DNA of 64,000 nt from Nipponacmea schrenckii (taxonomy: Eukaryota > Mollusca > Gastropoda > Lottiidae): contig CM060200.1 in NCBI GenBank assembly GCA_030562195.1, forward strand, positions 28,249,023-28,313,022, in the 5' to 3' direction. The notes beneath the pieces were generated by a model. That model was not told where the DNA came from. It did not search any database and saw nothing but the letters and a program-made list of their open reading frames with translations. Shown here piece by piece: positions 1 to 10,664 of the stretch. The position numbers and the translations under genes are program-made. The first letter of the stretch is position 1. The number at the start of each line of letters is the position of its first letter.

Positions 1-36
1 GTTGGATTTTTGCCTTGTAAACACTCTACAAGTCAC

Positions 37-530
37 AATTCTTGAGGGATTTTGATGTAACTTGGCATGAGTATTTGTAATCACCTAATGATGAACCCTA
101 TTAAAAAATATTTAGTGTTAGTTATTGCCTTTTTTTTGGAAAACTCGTCAATATTTTTAGCTTGTAAATCCTCTAGAAGGCACAATGATTTACAGAATTT
201 GACAAAATTTGCTGAAATTGTTAATTATCACTCAAGGATGAACCCTATTGAAAACAAGAAATATCACATAATATTTAATTGCCCTTGTTCTTTTAAATGA
301 TTTTTTTTTTTTGGCTCATAAACACTCTATTTCTTGACTGATTTAAATGGAACTTGGCATGAGTATGTGGAATCACCTAAGGATGAACCCTATTGAAAAT
401 CAGATAAATCTTAAAATGTTTAATATCAATTATTGCTCTGTTTTTGAAAAGAAGTATATGTATATTTTATTTTTTATTCAAAATCAATGCTGCCAGTGGG
501 CGTATATTACCTTGCCTGGCAAGCTATCTT
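37..530 (+). repeat. Degenerate satellite-like repeat block
   Basis: Two related units are visible, at about 37-110 and 335-410. Both carry the phrases AACTTGGCATGAGTAT, AATCACCTAA and GATGAACCCTATT. The block ends with a hairpin motif (TGCCAG ... CTGGCA, then AGCTATCTT) at 486-530. The same ending recurs at 3486-3530 and 5904-5950. The short reading frames at 67-300 and 347-580 lie inside this repeat and are not genes. Confidence 0.6.
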
Positions 531-752
531 ATGAAAACTCTGCTCTAAAATCTACAGAAGTCTGTCCAATTTCTTTTTAAGAAAAACTACCCTGCAGTTG
601 TTTTTTTAACTCTAAAAAGCAAAATAAGCCCCTTATTGTTTGAATTAGGGTGACTGAAGATTAGGGTGGTTGAAAGGTAACAAGTTACTATTCAACAGAA
701 GACACTGGCACAGGGTTAAAGTTGAGTTCACTATTGTTAAGTCAATTATTAA

Positions 753-1993
753 CGGGGGTAGCATGTAAGCTAAGTTAACTAACTTATACTCCTGTATACA
801 AGAGTGAAAAAATCAGTAGCAAATTTCTTTTACTGTATATACTGTAGCTTCGACAATCTTAGCGAGGGACTTCGCTAAATAACCAACACTATATGGTGGA
901 AGATGAAATTTAGCGAACGACTTCGCTAAACATTAGCTTCTCTTACATAATGAAAGACCAAATTTAGCGAGCGACTTCGCTAAATAACCAACACTCCTAT
1001 ATGGTGGAAGATGAAATTTAGCAAGCGACTTCGCTAAACATTAGCTTTTCTTACATAATGAAATCCAAATTTAGCAGTGACTTCGCTAAACATTAGCTTC
1101 TATTACATAAGGAAATAACCCTGTTCATGAGTCCACAAATGTCGTCCGTTCTCTCAGCTTCCAATTTCATTTGTGTTGACGTGACATACCCTGATGTCTT
1201 GCAATATAAGTATTTACTTAATGTAGCAGCCTATAATCTCCATTTGCTGAAGTTCCAAGTGGTATCTAGAATAAACACGAACACATACACGAAAGCCTTT
1301 CAATTACTCTTTGACACTTGTACTAAAGACCACACTGAATGTCGCTCGCTAAATTTGGTCTTTCATTATTTAAGGGAAGCTAATGATTAGCGAAGTAGCT
1401 CGCTAAATTTCATCTTCCACCATAAAGGGGTGTTGGTTATTTAGCGAAGGCGCTCGCTAAATTTGGTCTTTCATTCTGTAAGGGAAGCTAATGTTTAGCG
1501 AAGTCGTTCGCTAAATTTCATCTTCCACCATATAGGGGTGTTGGTTATTTAGCGAAGTCGCCCCTAAATTTGGTCCTTCATTATGTAAGGGAAGCTAACG
1601 TTTAGCGAAGTCGCTCGCTAAATTTCATCTTCCACCAGATAGGGGTGTTGGTTATTTAGCAAAGTCGCTTGCTAAATTTAGTCTTTCATTAGGTAAGGGA
1701 GCTAATGTTTAGCGAAGTTGCTCACTAAATTTGGTCTTCCACCATATAGGAGTGTTGGTTATTTAGCGAAGTCGCTCGCTAAATTTGGTCTTTCATTATG
1801 TAAGAGAAGCTAATGTTTAGCAAAGTCCCTCGCTAAATTTCATCTTCCACCATATAGGAGTGTTGGTTATTTAGTGAAGTCGCTCGCTAAGATTGTCGAA
1901 GCTACAGTATATACAGTAAATGAAATTCGCCAGTGATTTCCACTCTTGTATACAGGAGTGAAAGTTAGCTAACTTAGCTTACATAGTAACACC
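753..1993. mobile_element. Foldback-type (long inverted repeat) DNA element
   Basis: A 1.24 kb element flanked by a direct 10-bp repeat CAATTATTAA at 743-752 and 1994-2003, read as the target duplication (8-10 bp depending on where the ends are drawn). The ends are inverted copies sharing ATGTAAGCTAAG, CTCCTGTATACAAGAGTG and TTTACTGTATATACTGTAGC. Each arm is built from tandem units with the near-palindromic core TTTAGCGA-N-CGACTTCGCTAAA, alternating with ACCAACAC-TATATGGTGGAAG and CATTAGCTTCTCTTACATAATG blocks. About five units lie on the left and eight or nine on the right. The centre (about 1120-1340) is unique and has no convincing gene. Class is uncertain: foldback or hAT-like by duplication length. 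Confidence 0.75.
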
Positions 1994-2425
1994 CAATTAT
2001 TAATATGTTAAATAACTTCTAACATAGACCTTAGAGTCATAAAAATCATTAAATTATATTATTATTATTATAATATGATATATACGAATGCTAATTTCCA
2101 AAAGGAACAGGGTTCAAATTTGAAAATTGCTTAAAGTTTTTAAACTTAAAAGTCTTTAAAAGGCCACACACTAAAACTGAATTATTTTAATTAATCAACA
2201 ATTAGTACAGTCCTTTTTGAATCATACCTTTTCAAATATATTCTATTTGATCAAGTTTATAAATACAGGTAAATCGCATATTTTACAAATATAAGTATAA
2301 TATACAACGTAATTGATAATTAAATTTAATATACTGCTCTTTAAATGCTAATAAATTGTTAATTTTGTATTATTGGAATTATATTTTTATATGTAAAATA
2401 AAATAAAACAAATTGATATAGATTA

Positions 2426-2630
2426 CAATTACTAACTTTATTTGAGCGATGTTTCAACCAGCATTCTCTGGTCTTTATCAAGCAATATCGATAACAATTA
2501 CTAACTTTATTTGAGCGATGTTTCAACCAGCGTTCTGTGGTCTTTATCAAGCAATATCGATAAAAATTACTAACTTTACTTGAGCCACATTTCAATCAGC
2601 GTTCTCTGGTCTTAATATTATAAAGGTAAA
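2426..2630. repeat. 69-bp tandem repeat, three copies
   Basis: Three adjacent copies start near 2426, 2495 and 2564, each with ATTACTAACTTTA, TTGAGC, TTTCAA-CAGC and TCTGGTCTT. It lies in the MFSD1-like intron immediately upstream of the first visible exon. The minus-strand reading frame at 2359-2595 is a product of this repeat. Confidence 0.8.
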
Positions 2631-2698
2631 CATGTCAAGTATATATAGGTATAAACAAAACAACTAGATTTGAATGTGTAAATTGTGGTGTATTTCAG

Positions 2699-5600
2699 TA
2701 AATTTATTAAAGATAAATATAAGGTATCTAAAACAACGTCTGCCTACCTGGCTGGAGCTGTCTACGATGTTTCAATGATTGTCTCCCCTTTCTTAGGTGG
2801 ACTTATAGTAAGTTTATTGTTTTTTTCTGAAGCAACAAAATACTGAAAAAATTCTTTTTGGTAAGCATGTTATTTTCATTAGCCTAATCAAGTGTAAAAA
2901 ATGTACAATGTGATGGGCATTGTCTGTTTTTCTTTTGATTTTTATTTTGTGGGTCAGTGTCATTATGAAGATGATCCCTATTGATACCGTGATGATCGGA
3001 TAATTTTTCACCGAAATATCGCATCTGACTTAGCGTTTTTCACTTCATTAGCTTTAGGGTGCAACATGTGCTCACTCTACACACTAAAATTCTTTATGGA
3101 TTCTTTTGATTTTAATTTTGTGGGTCAGTTCTATTATGAAGATGATCCCTATTGATTTTTGTGATGATTGAATAATTTTTCACCGAAATATCGTGTCTGA
3201 CTTAGCTTTTTCACTCCATTACCTATAGGGTGCACCCTGCTCACTCTACAGTCTATAATTCTCTATGGATTCTTTTGATTGTATGTATGTGTGTTGATAT
3301 CATTATGAACATGCACACTATCAAATTTTGTGATGATCAAATAATTTTCTTCTTAGATATCGCATAAAACTTTGATATCGCAGTTGTTTTCGATATATGC
3401 ATTTGGCTTGTGAGTTTTTGACTTTGTCTTTAATATTCATTCAGTGAATGTTTTTTGAGTTATTGCTCCACTTATTTTTCAAATTCAATGCTGCCAGTTG
3501 GCGTATGTATGTTGCCTGGCAAGCTATCTTTTCAATAACTCTTGTCAACCTTGCTATTTTTCTTATTTTATATAATATCCAATATTTAATATTCCAGGAT
3601 ATAATAGGTAAGAGAGGCATATTAGCTGTTTTATGTGCCATTTTAACCATTCCTGTCTTTGGTATTCTGGCGTTTACATCTGTCTACCCTCTAGTAGCTA
3701 CACTATGGCTTGGAATCACTTACAGTTTTGCTGCAGTAAGTATTCAATGTATAGGTGACCAAAAAATGAAATTTTGCAACTTGATCAAATGAGTAAAAAG
3801 ATTCAGTGGCCTTACTTTTTGTGTCAAACTGTTAGTCAGAAGTTTTTTTCAATAATCACTTGTGCGACTCATTCTGAGCCTTGTTTAATCTTCAAAAGAG
3901 CAGGCTAATGCCGCTGTCCTGGCAAAATTGCCCTCATTGCACTCTGCATGGCATTGTTTGTCTTCATTGGCCCATAAGGTGCAGAAAAAGAAGGAAGTAA
4001 AATTTTATTTATTTTTTTTTTTTCCATTACAGGCGAGTTTGTGGCCATCTATCCCTCTGGTTGTAAGTCAAGCTACCCTAGGGACAGCCATGGGGGTCAC
4101 GACTTCTGTACAGATGATAGGAATTGGTATATCTAATCTAATTGTAGGTGTGATCCTTGGAAAAAAGTAAGTTATATTTTTTTTTTTTCATTTCATAAGT
4201 CATTTACATCATATATACAAATTGTACATTTACATCATATACAGATTGTACATTTACATCATATACAGATTGTACATTTACATCATATACAGATTGTACA
4301 TTTACATCATACTGTAAGGCTAGAAATTAATGCGTCAACAAATTAATGCGATACAGGGTATAGGGACTAAAATGCGAGTACAAATTAATGCGATCCGCGA
4401 TAGGTGTCGCATTTTTTAATATCTTTAAAAAGAAAAGGGCTTCCCCTGGAATTCTACAAGTGTTTAATGCATGAAGACTTGAACAATGATCAAGATTTTA
4501 TCTTCAAATAGTCAAGTGTGAAAATCTTTTGTTTTTGACGTCATTGATTACTAATCAGCTTCAAATTTAGAGATAATTACAAAATCCCGCCCGGTCTCAA
4601 TTTAAATACTTGACTGATTCTACCTTTTGTCCATCATATGATTTTATTTTCCTTTAATTCACTTGGAAATATGTATTTAAATGCAGATACAAATTAAACG
4701 CATTAATTTCTATCCCGCAATAATTTGTAGCCTTACAGTATATAGAATGTATATTTACATCATCATCATATACAGATTGTACATTTACATTATACAGATT
4801 GTACATTTTTATCCCCCTAAAATTTGACAGATTTGGGGCCCATTTACATCCCTGTCAGATCCGTACATTTTTTTCCCCATAATACAGTTTTTAAAATAAT
4901 TAAAAAAAACTTTTACAGATTATTGATCATATTTTTCTGTTCAGTTCAAAAGGAAATTAGAAAGAAACGGTTTTTGTTACGATTTGTAAAAAGCGTCAAA
5001 TTTTTTATTAAGGGTAATTTTGCCTGTCTTTGCTTGGGATACTGTAGTTTTAACTCATAAATTTGATAAGGGAAAAGGGAAGAAGGATTTTAGTTAAATT
5101 CCTTGGGGGTTAGTAAAAAGCGTCAAATTATTTAAACAAATAGAGGGTAGGAGTTTTTTTCTTCCATAAATTTTACTTTGGAAATTTAAAAAACAGATTA
5201 TATATACCAATGAATTATTATATAAAATTTGTTGACAAATTGTGGTCTTTAAAATTGTTGTTTGGGCGCAATAGAAGCTACAATTTTATATGGATTTTAA
5301 TGAAACTTAGTATGAGCATTGGTATTGATAAGACGGCAGTTAAGTTCGATTTGGACAATTTTTATTTTTAGATAAACAGTTTTTTAGTTATTGCCCCTGC
5401 CTCTATATTAGTTGTAGACACAATAGAAGCTACAATTTTCAATGGATTTTAATGAAACTTGGTGTGAGCATTGGAATTGATAAGACGGCGGTCAACTCTG
5501 AATTTGAAGATTTTTCAATGAACTGTTTTGAGTTAATTGCCATTGACTTCGTGAAATTGCGTCAAGATTCTATTGTGGTTTCAATAAGATGCTTTAATTT

Positions 5601-6824
5601 TCAAAAGATTTTGATGGAACTTGGTGTAAGGATCAGAATAGATAAGACATTAGTCAAGTTTGAATTTCCGACTTTTTTAATGAATGGTTTTTGATTTATT
5701 GTCCTTGACTTAGTAATATTGCGTCAAAAATATTAATGGGTGCAAAATAAGCTACAATTTTTTGATAGATTTGATGAAACTTGTTATGAGTATTGAAATA
5801 GATAAGATGGTGGTCAAGTTTCAATTTGAGGATTTTCCATAAACAGTTCTTGAGTTTTTGCCCTTGACTTCAATATCCATTTAGCTCAATTTATTTTTCA
5901 AATTCAATGCTGCCAGTGGGCGTATGTTACCTTGCCTGGCAAGCTATCTTCATCATATTATACAGATGGTTCATTTACATCATATACAGATTGTACATTT
6001 ACATCATATACAGATTGTCAATATAATATAATATAAAATAAGCTTTACATTTCTTTCATTTCTTCTGTTCTTTCAGTTTAACTGTAGATGAAACGTTACT
6101 ACGATGGAAATATGTCATGATATTTTTATTAGCTAATTCCTTGGCCTGTGTTGCTGTGACTGTAGTTTTAAACATAGTAGATAAGAAAAGGGTAAGAAGG
6201 ATATTTAGTTGAATTATTGGGCTATATTTATATTTATATTATAATTAAACAAACTAGAGCTATGGAGTTTTTTCTTCCATAAATTTTACTTTTAAATTTA
6301 GTCATATCATATATATAATTAATTATTATATAATATTTTTTGACAAATTGTGAGATTTATTGCTTTTGGACGCTTTTTTAAAAGTGCAGTATTAATGTTA
6401 ATCCTCACTGGAACAGTGTGTGAAAGTTAACACAAAGTAGTAAGGCTGGATAATCCAGGAAAGCTCAAGACCTTTGCTGAGATGCAATTTACTTATGGTA
6501 CTGAACCTAAAGGAATGGTGTTTATATTCTGATATTTATGATATGGAAATATAATTTTTGCATTATTCATTAAATATTTTTGGACTGTATTCAGAGCTTG
6601 ATGCTAAGTAACCATGGATACAAGACACTATTTTTAGCAGTAGAATATATTGTTGAGTATTTTTTCAGGGTGGAATATTGAATTTGAGTCGTAAACAGAA
6701 ACAAGAGCTACAAGATGTAGCTGATAGCATCAACAACGATAGGATTGAGAAAGATGATTATGATTCCGACTCAGAAACTAGACCAATTTTACACCAACGA
6801 CATCAACGTAGTTTTATTAATTAA
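2699..6824 (+). CDS. mfsd1: MFSD1-like lysosomal transporter, 3' five exons (partial)
   Basis: Major facilitator superfamily protein. The family member MFSD1 is known as a lysosomal dipeptide exporter that works with a GLMP partner. Five exons splice in frame: 2699-2807, 3598-3735, 4033-4166, 6077-6191 and 6669-6824 (TAA at 6822-6824). All donors begin GTAAG and all acceptors end in AG after pyrimidines. The joined product covers roughly the last five transmembrane segments, including AGAVYDVSMIVSPFLGGLI, LGITYSFAAASLWPSIPLV, QATLGTAMGVTTSVQMIG and a final helix before VDKKR-GGILNLSRKQ. This order and spacing match the C-terminal half of MFSD1. A hydrophilic tail follows, with an acidic SDSETRPILHQ stretch that resembles a lysosomal acidic di-leucine-type signal (inference). 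The N-terminal exons lie left of the window. Family assignment is by recognition of motifs. Confidence 0.88.
3000..3530 (+). repeat. Intronic satellite-like repeat, ~170-bp units
   Basis: Two or three diverged tandem units lie between about 2930 and 3440. Each has GATGATCCCTATTGAT, ATAATTTTTCACCGAAATAT, CACTCTAC and TGGATTCTTTTGATT. The block ends in the same hairpin ending (3486-3530) seen at 486-530 and 5904-5950. It lies in the intron between the first two visible MFSD1-like exons. Confidence 0.6.
3902..4005 (+). repeat. Short interspersed repeat (SINE-like family), copy 1
   Basis: Consensus landmarks in order: GGCTAATGCCGCTGTCCTGG, TTGCACTCTGCATGG, CTTCATTGGCCCATAAGGTG, and a 3' tail GAAGTAAAATTTTATTT. 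The same order recurs at 12188, 13180, 15693, 51065 and 60605, so this is a dispersed family. No tRNA-type promoter boxes were recognised, so SINE status is inference. Confidence 0.6.
4199..4309. repeat. 24-bp minisatellite (CATTTACATCATATACAGAT unit)
   Basis: About five head-to-tail copies of a 24-bp unit (CATTTACATCATATACAGAT plus TGTA). The array is interrupted by the MITE at 4312-4738 and resumes at about 4750-4810. Further copies lie at 5948-6020. All are in the intron between the third and fourth visible MFSD1-like exons. Confidence 0.85.
4312..4738. mobile_element. Tc1/mariner-type MITE with TA target duplication
   Basis: A 427-bp element between TA dinucleotides at 4310-4311 and 4739-4740. 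The inverted ends start CTGTAAGGCTA and end TAGCCTTACAG. Subterminal AAATTAATGCG motifs repeat about four times. There is no transposase, so it is non-autonomous. It sits inside the 24-bp minisatellite, so it inserted after the array formed. Confidence 0.8.
5275..5950 (+). repeat. Satellite-like repeat, four or more ~170-bp units with hairpin ending
   Basis: Units begin AGCTACAATTTT and carry TGGATTTTAATGAAACTTGG and TGATAAGACGG, then TTGCCCTTGACTT-like text. Starts are near 5277, 5427, 5580 and 5750. The block ends with the shared hairpin ending at 5904-5950 and runs directly into the 24-bp minisatellite. The reading frame at 5452-5694 lies inside the repeat and is rejected as a gene. Confidence 0.65.
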
Positions 6825-8006
6825 CACCAAGACGACCTGACAAACCTGACATTGCATAAATACAGCAATTTTTCATTGGATGGTAAGGAACCACACACAG
6901 CCAATCTGTGCAAGGTCTCTTATTGCCAATATTTGTTGGCTTCTAATCAAATCAAATCAATGACCATGAAATTGGACCAGTGCAGTCAAGGTTTAGACAG
7001 CCTTGCTGACTGAATTGGTATTGGGCCCATATTTTTTGCCCTGCTTCTCCCTTTCTCCCCATAGGAAATTTGATAACTAAAAGCTGAAGAACTATTTTGA
7101 TGTGCCAAAATAACAAAATCCCAATTTATTTATTTTTTTTTGTCACCTTTTATCAACACAATCATTGGCAACTGGCTTATGACCATTAGTTGATCAAGCA
7201 GCGTTCATAAATTACAACAGGACCAGTGCTTATGCTTTCACAAGTATTAGCAATTCACACCACCATAATGAATAATAATTGGAACTCGTTTGACGAGTAA
7301 TTAGAAAGTTCTTTTCAAAATCCATTGTCGGCTCTTTATGGATACCATTGCTTGATAAATACAGGAGTACCTTCCTCGAAACATTGCAAGTTAATTATTA
7401 TGGTATTTGTTATCCATAAATTTGTGTCCAGTTACTTATTATCCAGTTACAAAATGCCAAATAAGAAAGTTTTCTGTAAATGATTGGACTAATAAAGATG
7501 ATTCAATACTGTATAATTGCCAATATAATATGCACCCTTTCTAACACTTCATTTAATCTCAACGAAAAAACTATGTGTATGAATATTGTATTTTTATGTA
7601 CAAATGTAAATAAAACTCCATTAAAATAGCCCAAAACATCTGTAAGTCTAATAATTATTGAATATTTGATTAAACTGTCCAGTAACGATGTGCAAACTTT
7701 TCTAGTTCCATTAGAAATATCAACACAAATAGCCCTTGATGCGTTTGGTAACTCTGGCCCCTTATTCTCAAAAAAATTTAAGTAAGATAAATATACAAAA
7801 TTTAAAAAATGCATTTATGTTACTAAAATTTAAATTTAGTGATTGACCTATCAGATGAGTAGAATATGTTTTCAAGATCAACGGATCTGGATTGTATTTT
7901 GTTTCGTAATTGTGAATCATTCTACCTCAGAATGAAGTGTACTCTTTTCATATTTTGATTTGGACCAGGGTGTACACAGATATCTTTTCTGTACTAATGT
8001 AATAAA
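6825..8006 (+). other. 3' UTR of the MFSD1-like gene with two candidate poly(A) signals
   Basis: Non-coding sequence after the stop codon. AATAAA hexamers lie at 7491-7496 (followed by ATTCAATACTGT) and 8001-8006. Either could end the transcript. No other gene is seen here, and the minus-strand frame at 7503-7814 has no recognisable domain. Confidence 0.5.
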
Positions 8007-8379
8007 GATTAATCAAATTGTATTTATAATGACAATTGATGTATATAAATTTATTTAATATGTATATATGAATTGTTTAAATATACTGTTGCCCTATCAT
8101 CTAACATTTCGCCTACAGGACTTCCAGAGAAACACTAAACTCTGGATAGTTAATATAATGACGCGAAAATGTGATCATATACTACTTTAAGTGTTTCTTA
8201 GGAAGGCTTTTAGTCCAAACGTTAAATGGCAGGACAATAGTGTATATTTTTAATTGTTTTCCCGTTATGGAAATTTGTGATACATTGTTCAGTTTTGTGT
8301 TCAGTTATATAGTAAATCAATCAAAAAATCGTTCAAGACGTTTTGTTTAATTTTATGTGCTATGATGATATTTTCCGTC

Positions 8380-8780
8380 CACATGATCTTGGTAAGGGAT
8401 CTCAATCAAGTTCGAATTTGGTAATAATCGGATGAACGGTTTGCAGTTATTGACATTGACTTAGTAATAAAATATTGAATTTGGTTTGTAGTCATGAAAG
8501 GGGCTACAATTTTTATCTGATCTTAATGAAACCTGGTTTGCACATACATGTATATATATATATATGTTGCTGAGCTATCGGTAAATTTAGAATTTGGTAA
8601 TGACCGGATGAACGGCGTTGGAGTTATTGCCCTTGCTTTATGTCAAATTTGGTTTGTAGACACGATAGTTCCTGTTAAGTGCTAATTTTGAATCGATCTT
8701 GATGGAACTAAAAATTCCTTATGAGAAAATGAATATTCTAGTCACAAAAGATTCTGATATCTGGCGTGGCGAGCTGTCTT
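8380..8780 (+). repeat. Diverged copy of the satellite-like repeat
   Basis: Two units carry GGATGAACGG, GTTATTG-CATTGACTT / GCCCTTGCTTTA, TTTGGTTTGTAGACACGATAG-like text and TCTTGATGGAACTAAA. The block ends near 8762-8780 with CTGGCGTGGCGAGCTGTCTT, a diverged form of the hairpin ending at 5904-5950. Confidence 0.5.
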
Positions 8781-8890
8781 CTTGTTGAAGGTCACCGCAG
8801 GGAATTCAGGTTTCAACAGATTACCAATTCATATAAATATGAATTAAACCTATTCATACTTGTTAAACGTATAGGTCTTGGGAATCCCAA

Positions 8891-10118
8891 TCAATTTAAC
8901 TAATCTAATATCTTTCAAGGGCAAAATCGATTTTTCTAGGGGGTGAGGATGGGTGAGGGGAAGACCGAATCATCTAGTCTCTCTGCCTTCAGCAGAGAAA
9001 GAGTCAACATGTCGGTCTAGGTGAGGGGGTACATAGTATCATCCCAAGTTGGGATGAACAAAAAATTAATATTTCCAAAAAGAAAATGAGATTTGCGGTA
9101 TAGAATCTACAAAATTTCTACGCCTATTATAGACTTCATCACTTATCAAGCTTTTGAAAATTGGTTACCTTATTATTGTGAGACAAATCAATTTTATAAT
9201 AAGATTATGCAATATTTTCAAGAGGAAGTGTCTCGAGGTTTTTTGTGCAGAAAATGATGGCAACATTGAGCATTGGTTCACTTAAAGAGGCGATATAACA
9301 ATAGTTAGTTTCGGCATTATATTTATTTACTAGGAAAGATAAATAGGGTTATAACTTGGATCGGCCATTCGCGTTTTCAGGAGCGTTTTCACGCCGCATA
9401 ATACGCGTCGAGAATCCCCAAAGAGTATTTCAATAGTGACTTGTCCACATAGGCGTAATCGAAAAAACGCCACGCTTTGCCGACGCAGCGTAAAACGCCC
9501 TTAACCTCCAAAGGGGTTTTGAGCGTTTCACGCCTGGCTTGATTCAATAGCTGCAAGTGAATAAAATTGCACTCAAAATGTCACGTGAGCATATTTAGCA
9601 GCAATTACGCCCCAAGTACGCCTCCGAGTACGCTAATGTGGACATAGTACAACGCAGTGTATCACGCAGAGTCATTTCAGGCGTGTTCCGACGCGTATTA
9701 CGTGGCGTGAAAACGCTCCTCAAACGCGAATGTGGACTCCGGCCTTAATACAAGTGAGGGTAATTAGGTCTTTATAGCTTAATTTTGTCCAATCAAAATT
9801 GGCTCTAGAATCTTTCAAGGAAATCTCAGCCAATCAAATCAAATCACTCGTTTAAAACACTTTGTTCTCATTTCCTGGCTTAGAAAACGTGCACAAGCGA
9901 CATCCTATCTTTAAACCAATATATTTTTCTTCTTGTCCTGTCAGCTTAGTTGTATCTTCGTTTTTCTCAATTCGCCTTTATTTTTTTTTAGAGATACTGC
10001 TCTTATAATCAAATGGGCAACGTAGTCTTTCTTAATACTATGTACCCCCCTCACTCATCCCCACCCCCTCCAAAAATCGATTTTGCCCTTGAAAGATATT
10101 ATAGATTAATCAAATTGA
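8891..10118. mobile_element. Inverted-repeat DNA element (MITE-like, ~1.2 kb)
   Basis: The left arm begins at 8891 with TCAATTT and runs through ATATCTTTCAAGGGCAAAAT and a GGGGGTGAGGATGGGTGAGG tract to GGGGGTACATAGTAT (about 9020-9040). The right arm (about 10035-10118) is its inverse, with ACTATGTACCCCCCTCACTC and ending in TAATCAAATTGA. A 60-bp segment bounded by AGACCGA/TCGGTCT is extra in the left arm (about 8961-9020), probably a later insertion. No clear target duplication is seen. The interior holds the GC-rich element listed next. Confidence 0.6.
9363..9744. mobile_element. GC-rich MITE nested in the 8891-10118 element
   Basis: Strikingly GC-rich against AT-rich surroundings. The left end GGCCATTCGCGTTTTCAGGA and AGCGTTTTCACGCC are inverted at the right as GGCGTGAAAACGCTCCTCAA and ACGCGAATGTGGACTCCGGCC. 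Internal CGCCTAC/ACGCCC/ACGCCTGG motifs repeat. The left end appears to have lost about 10 bases relative to the right. There is no transposase and no exact target duplication. Confidence 0.65.
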
Positions 10119-10664
10119 ATATATAATCGTCTTTAGGTTATAATGAGTCAATATAATTTGTTGGTCTTTCTTTATTGAGTCGAGAGAAAGAAAAACTTAA
10201 TTATCACATTATTAACTCTGAAAAGATTTGTGAATGTCAAGCACATTATAAAGGGAAGTAACCATTTACAACCCCTTGGTAGTTGCCACTCGTCCTTTTG
10301 TAATTATGAAAAATATAAAGGGTCAATTACTAACCAGGTGAAAATTATCATTACTGGATAACCTAGACTATAACATGCATATATGAAGTATTAACAAGTC
10401 TACATTATCACGACCTTCAACAGTTATTTCTTCAGTTCTGTTAATTGAAATGTCATTGAATTTTGAATAAAAACTCTAGATTACATTTCTGAAATTCGTG
10501 AATAAGTTGCGAGGTTTTTTTCCCAAAAAGATAGTATATATAATTATATTGTCTACCTCTATGATCGAGACTACACAAAGCGCGTGAGCTCGTGAAAGTA
10601 CAATATATGTATCGTGTAAGATGATGCTCGTGCCATAACGGTATTTTTAGCAGAAGTAAACAAA

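Noticed and set aside
1127..1390. 87-codon reading frame
   Set aside because: It lies across the centre and right arm of the foldback element and has no domain.
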